A stretch of 39,269 bases of DNA, from positions 1-39,269 of the IMG/VR virus record IMGVR_UViG_3300036835_000531, one strand, 5' to 3'. The notes under the pieces are model-generated. The model searched no databases. It saw only the letters and a program-made list of their open reading frames with translations, and had not been told where the DNA came from. The DNA is from a virus. How positions within the stretch are numbered: the stretch's first letter is position 1; every line of letters starts with the position of its first letter. Shown here in pieces: positions 10,101 to 18,017 of this stretch. Position numbers and translations under genes: made by a program.

Positions 10101-12005
10101 CACATCCTTGCCGTCGGCGATCGCCTCGATGATCTTCATCGCGCGATCCGCCCCCGCGCGCGTCCGGGGCACGCCGAGCTCGCCCATGTAGGCGGGGTAG
10201 CTCGAGGGCTGGGCCAGGCCGCCCACCACCTTGCCCATCTCGTCGGCGATCAGATGGCGCGAGCCGGGCTCGGCGTTTTTCAGGTCGTCGTACATCTGCC
10301 AGAGCATGTTGTAGCCGGCATCGGTCAGCGGCGGCGGGACGGCACCGGGCTCCGTCGCTTTCGGCAGCAAGGCGAGTTCCTCAGCGGTCGGGCCCCCGCC
10401 TGCCACCGGCAGCGCCGGCGGGGGCTCGGCGGCCGTCGCTTCGGCGGGGACGCCACGGACGGCCTGCGGCCGTTCCTCGCCCAGCACCCCCTCGATTTTC
10501 GCGACCGCGCGCTCATAGGCACTCTGCAGCGGCCCGGTGGGGACTGCCGGAGTCGGGGGCGCCGCCTCGGGTTGGCGCGGCAACGCCTCCAGCGGGGTCC
10601 GCTCGAAGGCTCGGAGGCGCGCCCGCTCGATCCCGGCGGCGGGCGGCTCGGGGATCGCATCGACGGGCACGCCCTGCGGCGTCAGCAGAGCGCCGGGCGC
10701 GGCTTCTGGCGGGCCGGGGACCTCGACCGGCGCCCCTGCCTCATAGGGGCGCTTGATCACGGGGCGCGGCTCCATCGGAAGCGCCGCCGCGCGCTCGGCG
10801 CTGACGCCCGCCGCGGTGGGCAGCGCGCCCGTCGGCTCGGTCGTGGGCGGCGGCGCGGGCTCGGGACCGCGCGGCGGGGCTTCCAGCGGGGTTCGCTCGA
10901 ACGCCCGCAGGCGCTCGCGCTCGATACCCGCCGCCATCTCGGCCGCCGGGATGGACACGGGTCGCCCCTGCACGTCGATGATGACATCGGGGGGCCCGGG
11001 TGCGGTCGGCGGAGCGCCCTGCAGGATCGGGGGCGGCTCCTGATACGGGCGGGTCTCGCGCAGCACCTCGGCCGTCGGTGCCGGGGCTGCGAGCGTCGAG
11101 GGAGGCTGCGGAATCCCTCCGCCAGGACCCCGTGCAGGCCCAGGCGCCGGGCTCGCGCGCTCGGGCAAGGCCAGCGGGCCAGGCCCGCCCGCAGGCAGCC
11201 CGCGCAGCCGGTTGACGTACTCGGTCGCCACCTCCTCGGGAGTCACCAGGCCGGGCGCGCCGGGCGCCCCCGGCGGACCGCCGCGCACGCGGGCGTAGCT
11301 ACTCTCCATCCCCTTGAACGCGGCCAGCTGGGCCATCACATTCGCCAGCTCCCCGTAGGTCATGTCGCCGGCGAACATCTTGGACAGCGTCTCGGGCGTC
11401 AGGCTCTGACGGAGCTGGGGATCGAGCAGCAGGGCCGGGACGCCCAGGGCGAAGCGCAGCGCCGTCGCCGGGTTCTTCCGCACGAAGTCGAGGGCGTAGC
11501 TATCCTTGGTGACGGCGCCGCTGCCCCCCATGAACGGCACCATGTCCGGCTGGAACTCGCCGCCCTTGAGCGCCGTCTGCTGCTCGAGGGCCGGCGTGTA
11601 CTGCTGCATCGCGGCCTGTACGGCCGTGCCCACGCCGACGGGGAGTGCGCCGACGATACCCAGCACGCCCAGGAGGCTCTCGCCGGCGGGCGAGAGCCAG
11701 CTGCTCGGAAAGAGCTCGTTGCCTTGGATCTTCCAGCCGCGCTGGATCAGGTCGAACACGCCGCGCGTAAAGTGCGTCATGCCGGCCTTGCCCTGCTCCC
11801 ACGCCGCTTCGGCGCCGGCAGACAGCGCGCCCGGCCGGGGCGGCGGCGAGGGTGGGCCCAGGACCTCGCCCGTGTCGCCACTGGCCGCGCGCGTGCGCAC
11901 CCGCTGCACGGCCTCTTGCATGGCCTGCTCCTGCTCGGCCTCTTGCCGCTGCTGGAAATCTTCCGCGTACGCGCGCAGGAGATCCTGATCGACGGCGCGG
12001 GCCAT
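7143..12005 (-). CDS. Large internal virion / DNA ejection protein (T7 gp16 position)
   Basis: A 1620-residue protein between the gp15-like protein and the tail fibre, the place of T7 gp16. The N-terminus is a charged Gln-rich helix (res 1-40), then Gly/Ala hydrophobic stretches (about 105-130). Residues about 260-540 are a Pro/Ala-rich disordered linker containing a duplicated block AGIERxRLRAFERTPLEA. A long helical part follows, with amphipathic Gly-rich segments (ESFMGAILGGTTTFKTLTSN; ALVAGSVLLGAFTYLAS) suited to insertion in an envelope. Such 'large polyvalent' proteins are carried in the capsid and ejected with DNA. T7 gp16 has a lytic transglycosylase domain at its start; I see none here. 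The ATG lies one base after the stop of the upstream gene. Confidence 0.75.
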   Translation of the reverse strand: MARAVDQDLLRAYAEDFQQRQEAEQEQAMQEAVQRVRTRAASGDTGEVLGPPSPPPRPGALSAGAEAAWEQGKAGMTHFTRGVFDLIQRGWKIQGNELFPSSWLSPAGESLLGVLGIVGALPVGVGTAVQAAMQQYTPALEQQTALKGGEFQPDMVPFMGGSGAVTKDSYALDFVRKNPATALRFALGVPALLLDPQLRQSLTPETLSKMFAGDMTYGELANVMAQLAAFKGMESSYARVRGGPPGAPGAPGLVTPEEVATEYVNRLRGLPAGGPGPLALPERASPAPGPARGPGGGIPQPPSTLAAPAPTAEVLRETRPYQEPPPILQGAPPTAPGPPDVIIDVQGRPVSIPAAEMAAGIERERLRAFERTPLEAPPRGPEPAPPPTTEPTGALPTAAGVSAERAAALPMEPRPVIKRPYEAGAPVEVPGPPEAAPGALLTPQGVPVDAIPEPPAAGIERARLRAFERTPLEALPRQPEAAPPTPAVPTGPLQSAYERAVAKIEGVLGEERPQAVRGVPAEATAAEPPPALPVAGGGPTAEELALLPKATEPGAVPPPLTDAGYNMLWQMYDDLKNAEPGSRHLIADEMGKVVGGLAQPSSYPAYMGELGVPRTRAGADRAMKIIEAIADGKDVTTRDADIAGRLVDYSNRVGPTLFGETGRVNQALLARMAVGAAIGCGTADNAEECLKRALVGMLGGALLPVGVLKSLLNQASRLKAEGKPVPPDLRAGIDRAATDMARKMATAIREELPALGQVPKRPVPDPREPYQPNYNRIAAEETVKQVMREVYAGMQAEVIEQRRGVQPLEATEQKARALIQSGTVRIEDILGAKPGDVWNAEQVTAARILEVGVANYIYDLARAMHAGAPIPQGKLRAGLGLLAEMVPRRLALTSEAARATGAHRITVEGALDPKRVADLADQLAGDMPDADLAALTLGNAAMRNPETLGRFARFLRAFPGAVLESFMGAILGGTTTFKTLTSNLLMVPLTAAERSIAGVFGRGHLPGASVSDGYMYLTGAWEAVLEQLRMVKHWEELRSYWADRSSLYGLEGYGDRPPQPPRITAEALGLDELGALSTAVDFYGKIVRTSLESVSMADTPFRVMNGRGQLKIEAQRIAARDGFVDADLARTAAFYEQNPELLPQVARDRVTKAARDGTFSRDLEGVLGSALQRGPEDPWLNLMYRNLIVAFVRSPVRIMETTLLGSPLAPFVPSFWRDVRPRGNFALGTFEAQNANAALVAGSVLLGAFTYLASTGFVTGSPPADPTYRKLWLQNHQPYSVRLGDTWVSHDGLGPMSNYLTTGADLAQMLQYAPEISWPQLIGSALVMQGDNLNMRQYFMNFSHLIDAISNPRAAGGGEKLFQYLRSQLTSYAPAAFREIRLFTDPARREAQRAPLSGAYPEGSWWQQIMSVWDAYKAATPGLSDAKDAEGNFLYPPDRDFFTGQPQFVTGIPFVTRTKPAPPPDPVWAEVERLHGAGLTQLPDAIGAGATQEQMPLVPQVDYARPSTFVRLTPPEKDRWAVLMTQGVRDPEGRTFHGAMQALIGSALYRQQADPMKASLLQQQATLFRKMGEEALRKEYPLLDSAIRRKRMEAIAQSVPPNQQSTVRGVFERVLQSIGR
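10585..10935 (-). repeat. Duplicated Pro-rich block inside ejection protein
   Basis: Bases 10585-10640 and 10880-10935 are diverged copies, both encoding AGIERxRLRAFERTPLEA in frame. Flanking Pro/Ala-rich sequence also resembles itself. This is a within-gene duplication in a probably disordered linker, not an inserted element. Confidence 0.7.
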
Positions 12006-12006
12006 G

Positions 12007-13758
12007 CTACCGCTGGCCTCGCTTCGGGCCCGTGAGTGACGCGCCCGGGACCGCCGTCGTCGCGTTGGTGGCGCGGCGCCCCATCTCGACGAGGATCTTT
12101 CGCATCTGGAAGAGGTACTGGCGGTTCGTGGTGTACCGCTCCTGACTGAGGCGGCCCTTGTCGCCTGCCAGGCGGGCCATCGCCTCGTCCACGCGCTGTA
12201 GCCCCGTCAGACGCTGCGGGTCCTGGGCGGGGTCCGGCAGCGTCACCTGATACGGGCTCTCGAGTGCGGCATTCAGGCTGACGAGGTACTGGCTCGTCTT
12301 CGCCGCCACGGGCGCAAGGAAGGTCGCCATGTGCTTGTCGAGCCACTCGCGCGCGTCCAGGCCGTTGGGATTCGTGGGCCGCGTCTCGAGCGACAGTCGC
12401 CGCTCGAACTCGGCGGTCATGGTGGATGAGACGAAGTCGATGTCGGCCGACAGCGCGCCCTTGGTCCGTAAGAGCTCGCGCCCAGTTTCGCGCACCTGGC
12501 TCTGGATGCGCGCGGCCTGCTCCATCGCGGGATCCTTCTGTTGCCCCTGCGCCTCGAGCCGACGCATCTCGGTATCGAGGTGGCGCATGTACTCCGCGTG
12601 GCGGACGGCTGTGAGCCGCTCCTCGTCGAGTGCCCGGTTCACCTCGTCGCCAAGGGCCGCGACCTGCGCGGCCGTCCGGGGCGCCACGCCGTAGACGCGC
12701 GGCTGGAGGGATTTCACCGTGCTCGGGTCGTCAACGAGTTTCGGGTTGCTCTGCTTGTTCAGGCGCTCGATCCACGTGAAGGACTCCGCCGGCGTCAACT
12801 CGCGCTTGTCCGGGCTCGCCATCTCCACGAGCTGCGGCGCGGTCAGGGGCGGCCCTGCGTCGGGGAGCCCCAGATAGCGCTGCAGCACGTTCCACTGCGT
12901 CTTGAGGTGCTCGTACGCCTGCTGCGCGTCGAGCTCGGCCTTGACCCGCTGCTCGGCCTTGGCGTCGAGGTTGGCGAAGTGCTCGAACTCGGCGCGGGCG
13001 TGGTTGGCCAGCTGTCCCTGCACGTCGGGGTCGAGCCGATAGACGCTGCCCGCTCGCAGATCGTCGATCACCGTCTCGTCGCGCCCGGCGATTCGGCGCT
13101 GGATCTGGCCGATGTCGACGTCGTGCGTGTAGTCCCGCCAGAGCCGCTGTTGCTCCTCGGGCGTGAACGCTCCTCGCTGCGACTTTATGAGTCCCTCGGC
13201 GATCCGGTCGACGTAGGGCTGCTCCTCAGGCGAGTTGGTGGGGCCCGAGCGCTTCAGGCTTTCGAGCTGATCGAGGACGGCCCCGCGTTGGTCCTGCACC
13301 CGCAGGCGATTGGCGTAGGCGAGTACCTCCTCCTGATGCGTGAGGCGCCAGGTCTCCAGGAGCTTGTTCGCGGCGGCGCTGGCGCGGGGATTCAACCCGG
13401 GCAGCACCTGGCTGCGGCGCGTCGCATACTCGCTGGCCCACTGATCGGCGTAGGTCGCGCCGTCGGCCGGGGGCACCGACTGCCCGTTGTCGTCGGTATA
13501 GCCGAATTTCAACCGTTGGCTGACGCCGGCCATGTAGTCACGAACGTTAGAAAAGGCGCGCGTCGCATCGGTCGCATCCTGGAGGCTTTGCAGGCGCGCG
13601 CGGGCGGCGCCCAGGATGGTGGCCGCCTTGACCCCGAGATCCTCGAGCTGCCCGCCACCCTGCACGAGCGCCGCGCCGACGGGCGAGCCGCTGGGCACCT
13701 GGGCCTCCGGGAAGCCGTAGGGCACCTCCTGGGTCGGCGTGTAGCCCGGCAGTTTCAT
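12007..13758 (-). CDS. Internal virion protein (T7 gp15 position)
   Basis: A 583-residue, mostly alpha-helical and highly charged protein with no signal peptide or membrane helix. Helical stretches include LEDLGVKAATILGAARARLQ near residue 40 and many heptad-like segments up to the C-terminus (FQMRKILVEMG). It lies between the gp14-like and gp16-like genes, so by T7 synteny it is an inner-core protein ejected into the cell envelope with the DNA. The assignment rests on position and helical composition rather than a recognisable domain. Its ATG overlaps the previous stop (ATGA), and its TAG is one base from the next ATG, so the three genes are translationally coupled. Confidence 0.72.
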   Translation of the reverse strand: MKLPGYTPTQEVPYGFPEAQVPSGSPVGAALVQGGGQLEDLGVKAATILGAARARLQSLQDATDATRAFSNVRDYMAGVSQRLKFGYTDDNGQSVPPADGATYADQWASEYATRRSQVLPGLNPRASAAANKLLETWRLTHQEEVLAYANRLRVQDQRGAVLDQLESLKRSGPTNSPEEQPYVDRIAEGLIKSQRGAFTPEEQQRLWRDYTHDVDIGQIQRRIAGRDETVIDDLRAGSVYRLDPDVQGQLANHARAEFEHFANLDAKAEQRVKAELDAQQAYEHLKTQWNVLQRYLGLPDAGPPLTAPQLVEMASPDKRELTPAESFTWIERLNKQSNPKLVDDPSTVKSLQPRVYGVAPRTAAQVAALGDEVNRALDEERLTAVRHAEYMRHLDTEMRRLEAQGQQKDPAMEQAARIQSQVRETGRELLRTKGALSADIDFVSSTMTAEFERRLSLETRPTNPNGLDAREWLDKHMATFLAPVAAKTSQYLVSLNAALESPYQVTLPDPAQDPQRLTGLQRVDEAMARLAGDKGRLSQERYTTNRQYLFQMRKILVEMGRRATNATTAVPGASLTGPKRGQR

Positions 13759-14255
13759 AGACCGGTGTCGTACAGGGCGTAGGGATCGCGAGGCACCGCG
13801 GTCGTCAGCGCGGTCCGGCCGAGCCCCGTCAAGAGCGTGCTGCCGGCGCCGAGGGCCCCCGCCGTCAGGTACTGGCCGGCCCGCTGGCGCAGCAGCGAGG
13901 CCTGCTCGAGCTCGCCGAAGCTGCGCACCTGCCCCGTGTAGCGCGCCCGGAGCGCGTCGAGCTCCGCCTGCGAGGCCGTGTCCAGCAGCGTCAGCAGCGG
14001 CGTGCCCTCGGTCGTGACGCCCGTGCCCCCGAGCAGCGCCCGCTGGGCGGCCATCACCTGCCGGCTGCGCTCGCGGGTCTGCTGCTCGGCCGCGGCGCCG
14101 GCGATCTGGGCCTGCTGGGCCTGCTGCTCGGCGACATCGGCCTGCTGCTGGGCCTGGTGCTGCTGCTGGATGCCGCTGTAGACCGCACCGCCGGCCGACA
14201 CGGCCGCCCCGGCCACGGCGGCGACCGCCGCGGCGATGGCTGCGTACTCGGCCAT
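13755..14255 (-). CDS. Internal virion protein (T7 gp14 position)
   Basis: A 166-residue protein. It has an N-terminal Ala-rich hydrophobic helix (YAAIAAAVAAVAGAAVSAG, residues 4-22), then a Gln/Ala coiled coil (QQQHQAQQQADVAEQQAQQA), then a helical region ending LYDTGL. The size and the hydrophobic N-terminus plus Gln-rich helix are usual for gp14-like core proteins of podoviruses, which form the first outer-membrane part of the ejection channel in T7. GAGG lies about ten bases before the ATG. It overlaps its neighbours by one base (TGATG) upstream and four bases (ATGA) downstream. Confidence 0.72.
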   Translation of the reverse strand: MAEYAAIAAAVAAVAGAAVSAGGAVYSGIQQQHQAQQQADVAEQQAQQAQIAGAAAEQQTRERSRQVMAAQRALLGGTGVTTEGTPLLTLLDTASQAELDALRARYTGQVRSFGELEQASLLRQRAGQYLTAGALGAGSTLLTGLGRTALTTAVPRDPYALYDTGL

Positions 14256-14722
14256 CAGGGAAACCTCACGTAGTTGATGCCGGCCTCGCCCTGGGGGCCC
14301 CAGAGCGGGCGGCGGCTCTCGATCGCGAAGCCGAGCCGCTCGAGCCACCGGCGCGCGCGAGGGTCCTGCTCGATGGCGATCGCCTCGATGCGCCGCAGCT
14401 GATGGGCGGCCGCCAGCGCGTCGAGGAAGCGCCGCACCGTGCGATGCACCATGACCGGATGCCGGCGGCCCTCGGGCGTCAGCACGGCCCACGCGCTCGC
14501 CAGATGCGGCCAGGGCATCATGAGCCCCGCGCAGGCCAGGATGTGGCCGTGCCACCACCCTGTGAACGCCGGCCCGCTCTCGGCGTACTCCTCGGCCCAG
14601 CGGTGCGGGTGGAGATGGCGCGGCGAGGGAAACTGCCCCGCGATCTGGTCCCAGATGGCGAGGTAGTCGGCGGGCTCGAAGTCGCGCACGTCGAGGTAGT
14701 GGCCCTTCGCCGTGGCGACCAT
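14255..14722 (-). CDS. GNAT-like protein of the T7 gp13 type
   Basis: A 155-residue protein that reads as a GNAT-fold acyltransferase. It has the start VRDFEPADYLAIWDQI, a central strand GHILACAGLMM, and the late motif ARRWLERLGFAIESR typical of the acetyl-CoA-binding half. The T7 gp13 family falls in this fold class, and this gene occupies exactly the gp13 position, between tail tubular B and gp14. In T7, gp13 is needed for virion assembly although it is not a major virion component; enzymatic activity here is not shown. One-base TGATG overlaps join it to both neighbours. Confidence 0.72.
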   Translation of the reverse strand: MVATAKGHYLDVRDFEPADYLAIWDQIAGQFPSPRHLHPHRWAEEYAESGPAFTGWWHGHILACAGLMMPWPHLASAWAVLTPEGRRHPVMVHRTVRRFLDALAAAHQLRRIEAIAIEQDPRARRWLERLGFAIESRRPLWGPQGEAGINYVRFP

Positions 14723-17313
14723 CAATCGGCCCCCGCCAGCAGGCCGAACACGCCGAGGATCACGCACGGCAGGGGCTCGGTGGCCTCGAGGTCGAGCACC
14801 GTGTCGTTGTCCCAGCCGAGCTTGTCGAGGGTCCAGTCGCCGGTGTACGGCGGGGTCGCCGCGTTGGTCGGCACGTCCCCGGTGCGAAAGACGATGCGCT
14901 CGCCGTTGACGATCAAGCCGAGCGTCTTGTAGACGCGCACCGCGAGCGGCGACAGCCGCTGCGGCAGCGCCTGGATCGTGCCCACGCCGGAGATCTCCGG
15001 GCGGTTGGCGATGAGCCGCGCCGTGATGCCAAGCCCGATCTCGGCCTTGACGGCGGCGGCTTCGGTCTCGATCTGCCCGCCGATCACCAGACGCGGCAGC
15101 ATCATGGCGCCGTCGCCGTTGATCCACACGATGCGGCGCTCGAGATGCGTCAAGCCGAAGAACTTCTTGCGGGCCACGCCCCAGGTGCTGGCCGCCACCA
15201 CGGGAAAATCGCGCGCGAAGCTGGTGCCGCCGAGCGTGTCGCCGAGGGCGACCGTCGGCCCCTGCACCGCCGTGATGCGCGCGACGCCGCCGCCCTCGGC
15301 CAGCACGCGCACCTCGGCGCCCACGTCCTCGGGTCGGAACGCCGGCAGCAGCGACGAGAAGGTGATGCCGGCTCCCTCGGACGCCGACAGCGTGAGCGGC
15401 CCCGGGTTGGTGCCGTCGTAGGTGACCGCGGCGTCGACCACCAGCCCCGTGGTGAAGTTGTGGCCGATGTCGTCGAGGTACTCGACGTGGCGCCGGATGG
15501 TCGGCGCCTCCTGGGGGCCGCTCACGCGGGCCACCGAGAGCCAGAGCTGATCGCGATCGCCCGAGGGCCCCGGAATGACGGCCACACTCTCGACGGTGCC
15601 CCAGAACGGCTGCGGCACCTGGCGGCCGTCGCTGTCGATGCTGGCCGGGGTGGGCCAGCCGTCGGTGAGGATGTGCCGGTGCCAGGCCACGATGTTCTGA
15701 TCGCGCAGATAGGTGAGGCCGCAGAGCGTGCCATCCTCGCGCGCCATCCACACCGTGGTCTGGGGCTCGCGCTGCCACGTCATGTCGACGATGCGCCGGG
15801 TGATCGAGCGGCCCTGCGCATCGCGCGTCGGCGCCGTCAGGTGATCGGCGATCAGCGTGAGATCCGGCGCCACGAAGCCGTTGGTCTGCGCGAAGTCGAA
15901 GACCATCTCGCGGATCTTCCGCCGCGAGCGCGTGGGAAACAGCGTCACATTGCCGATGCGGAGCGCCGGGCAGGCGCTGGTGGACCCGTAGGAGGTCTCC
16001 GGGCGCGCCAGGGCGACGTTGTGCGGGGTGAGCACGTTGCCGTCGCCCGGATCGATCGCCCACTCTTCCCCGCTCGTGCCCACCAGGAGCTTGCTGCCGC
16101 CGGGCATGACCCAGCGGATGGCGTTCTGCTGATCGCTGTTGAGCGTGAACTCGAGCGCGTCGTCGTCCTGGGCGCCGATGGCGAAGTTGACGTAGTCCCC
16201 GGTCTTGGAGGCCCACAGGGTCTGCGGGCGCGTCGGCGAGGCCCCGTACCAGAGCCGATCCTCGTAGAACGTGACGACCGAGGGGTAGCCGTTCAAGGCC
16301 GAGAAGGCGGGCTCGTTGAGCGTCCAGGCATCCGGCGGCGCCGGGGGCGGCGTGTCCGCGGTGACGTCGAGCACCGAGCGGATGAGCCCGTCGGCGTGCT
16401 GGCTGTCGTCGATCTCGATGATCTCGACCAGGCCCCCCTCGATCGTGATGAACTTGTGCAGATCGTCGGGGCTGCGGAAGGTGTTCAAGTCGGCGACCAG
16501 CGTCGTCACCTGGTTCACCGGCCCCTTGTGGCCGATGGTCAGCGTCGACAGCGGGCTGCCGGCGATCACCCACTCCTCGGGCAGGATCGGCGTCAGCAGG
16601 TGCAGGAGCGCCGTGACGGTGCCCGTCACCGTGCGCCCATCGGCGACGGCCGTGATGGCGAGTTCGCCGCCGGCATTGGCGCCGCCGATCACCCGGATGC
16701 GGCGGCCCACATCGGAGGCGAGGAAGATGTCGACGTCGGTGGTGAGGGTGAGGCCGGCGCCGCTCAGCGCGGGCACCGTGAGCGTGGCGCCGGGGATGCT
16801 GGCCCGGGTGCCCGCCTCGACCGAGGGCGGCGGATCCAGCGGCGTCTCGCGAAAGGTCCAGATGGCGTTGTCCGGGTGGTGGCGCTCGAGCTGCATGGGC
16901 GGATGATTCGGGTGGACCAGGAACAGCACGTCGATGGACTGCACCCACCGGAGCTGGAAGAGCTCGGCCTCGGCGTACGGCGTCCCGACGACGACGTCCT
17001 CGACCGTGGGGAACACGCCGACGTGCACCGGCAGGTTGTTGGCGTAGAACCGGATCTGCCCCGCCGTGAACTCGCAGATGAGCGCGTCGGTCTCCGAGCG
17101 GATGAACGGGATCAGCCGGGCCCGGCCGGTGCCGAGCGCCCACGCCACGAAGTGCGTGCCCGGCCGCCGCATGACGCCGCCGCCCTGCAGGATGAGGTAA
17201 TTTTCGAGGATGCGGCAGCCGCGCCCGTAGCGGTCGAGGTCGACGCGGGCGTCGATTAGCGGGCTCAGCTCGCCGCCCGAGAAGTCCGTGTACCGATAGC
17301 GCGCCTGGGGCAT
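14722..17313 (-). CDS. Tail tubular protein B (T7 gp12-like, tail nozzle)
   Basis: An 863-residue tail protein. The opening is diagnostic: RYRYTDFSGGELSPLIDARV, then YGRGCRILENYLILQGGGVM and RRPGTHFVAWA. This pattern is shared by gp12-like nozzle proteins of podoviruses. The rest is beta-rich with segments such as WYGASPTRPQTLWASKTGDY and QREPQTTVWMAREDGTLCGL, found in the propeller-like part of this family. It would form the lower tail tube through which DNA leaves. It is slightly longer than T7 gp12 (794 residues). The ATG overlaps the stop of tail tubular A by one base. Confidence 0.92.
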   Translation of the reverse strand: MPQARYRYTDFSGGELSPLIDARVDLDRYGRGCRILENYLILQGGGVMRRPGTHFVAWALGTGRARLIPFIRSETDALICEFTAGQIRFYANNLPVHVGVFPTVEDVVVGTPYAEAELFQLRWVQSIDVLFLVHPNHPPMQLERHHPDNAIWTFRETPLDPPPSVEAGTRASIPGATLTVPALSGAGLTLTTDVDIFLASDVGRRIRVIGGANAGGELAITAVADGRTVTGTVTALLHLLTPILPEEWVIAGSPLSTLTIGHKGPVNQVTTLVADLNTFRSPDDLHKFITIEGGLVEIIEIDDSQHADGLIRSVLDVTADTPPPAPPDAWTLNEPAFSALNGYPSVVTFYEDRLWYGASPTRPQTLWASKTGDYVNFAIGAQDDDALEFTLNSDQQNAIRWVMPGGSKLLVGTSGEEWAIDPGDGNVLTPHNVALARPETSYGSTSACPALRIGNVTLFPTRSRRKIREMVFDFAQTNGFVAPDLTLIADHLTAPTRDAQGRSITRRIVDMTWQREPQTTVWMAREDGTLCGLTYLRDQNIVAWHRHILTDGWPTPASIDSDGRQVPQPFWGTVESVAVIPGPSGDRDQLWLSVARVSGPQEAPTIRRHVEYLDDIGHNFTTGLVVDAAVTYDGTNPGPLTLSASEGAGITFSSLLPAFRPEDVGAEVRVLAEGGGVARITAVQGPTVALGDTLGGTSFARDFPVVAASTWGVARKKFFGLTHLERRIVWINGDGAMMLPRLVIGGQIETEAAAVKAEIGLGITARLIANRPEISGVGTIQALPQRLSPLAVRVYKTLGLIVNGERIVFRTGDVPTNAATPPYTGDWTLDKLGWDNDTVLDLEATEPLPCVILGVFGLLAGAD

Positions 17314-18017
17314 CAGGTGAACGCGACGCGGGGCTGCACCAGGGCCGTCGTGATGATCCGCCGCGGGGAGTGCTGCTGGCCGTCCTTGGCGCGGGCGGAG
17401 CGGAGCTTGAGCTCCGCCAGCTGCGCCTGCTGCTGCGCGAGCGCCGGCTTCTGCGTGATCGGATAGGCCAGGCGCGCCGCGAGCTCGTAGGTGACGGCGG
17501 TCACGAAGGACGGCGGCCAGTAGCCCTCGGGAATGCGCGCCGTGTAGCGAATGGCCACGGGGCTGTCATCGGCCACCAGGAGCTTGCCCTCGATCGCCCA
17601 CCGATCCCCGTCGCCGTGCGTCTGCACGTCGAGGCTCGTCTCGCGCACGCGCAGGCAGTCGGCGGGCAGCTCATACCCAAATTTGTAGTCCCAGAGGACG
17701 TGCTCGAGCTCCGTGACCATCGGTAATTGTTGGACGCGGCGGGAGGCGAACCCCCAGTCCTCGCCGATCAGGAGATCCTCGACCACATCGAGATAGAAGC
17801 GCTGGCACACGCGGGCGCGGTCGGTCGCCTCGTCCAGGCTCTGGATGCCCCGATCCCCGAGCAGCATGAGGGCGCTCGAGCAGATCGACACGGGGTCGTG
17901 CGGCGCGACGCGCGCCGGCGGTCCCGGCGCCACGCGCCCCGAGACCGGCGCATTGATGGCGAGCGGAATGAACGGACTGGCGGCGCCGCCACTGGGGGGA
18001 TCGGCCCCGTTACTCAT
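17313..18017 (-). CDS. Tail tubular protein A (T7 gp11-like adaptor)
   Basis: A 234-residue head-to-tail adaptor. After a disordered 40-residue start come the family features: VSICSSALMLLGDRGIQSLD, then helix ARVCQRFYLDVVEDLL, the strand-rich middle (FGYELPADCLRVRETSLDVQ) and the late helices VTAVTYELAARLAYPIT and QQAQLAELKLRSARAKDGQQ. In T7 a ring of gp11 joins the portal to the gp12 nozzle. It is close to the usual length (T7 gp11 is 196 residues). It overlaps by one base with both neighbours. An alternative GTG/ATG further upstream is not needed. Confidence 0.88.
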   Translation of the reverse strand: MSNGADPPSGGAASPFIPLAINAPVSGRVAPGPPARVAPHDPVSICSSALMLLGDRGIQSLDEATDRARVCQRFYLDVVEDLLIGEDWGFASRRVQQLPMVTELEHVLWDYKFGYELPADCLRVRETSLDVQTHGDGDRWAIEGKLLVADDSPVAIRYTARIPEGYWPPSFVTAVTYELAARLAYPITQKPALAQQQAQLAELKLRSARAKDGQQHSPRRIITTALVQPRVAFT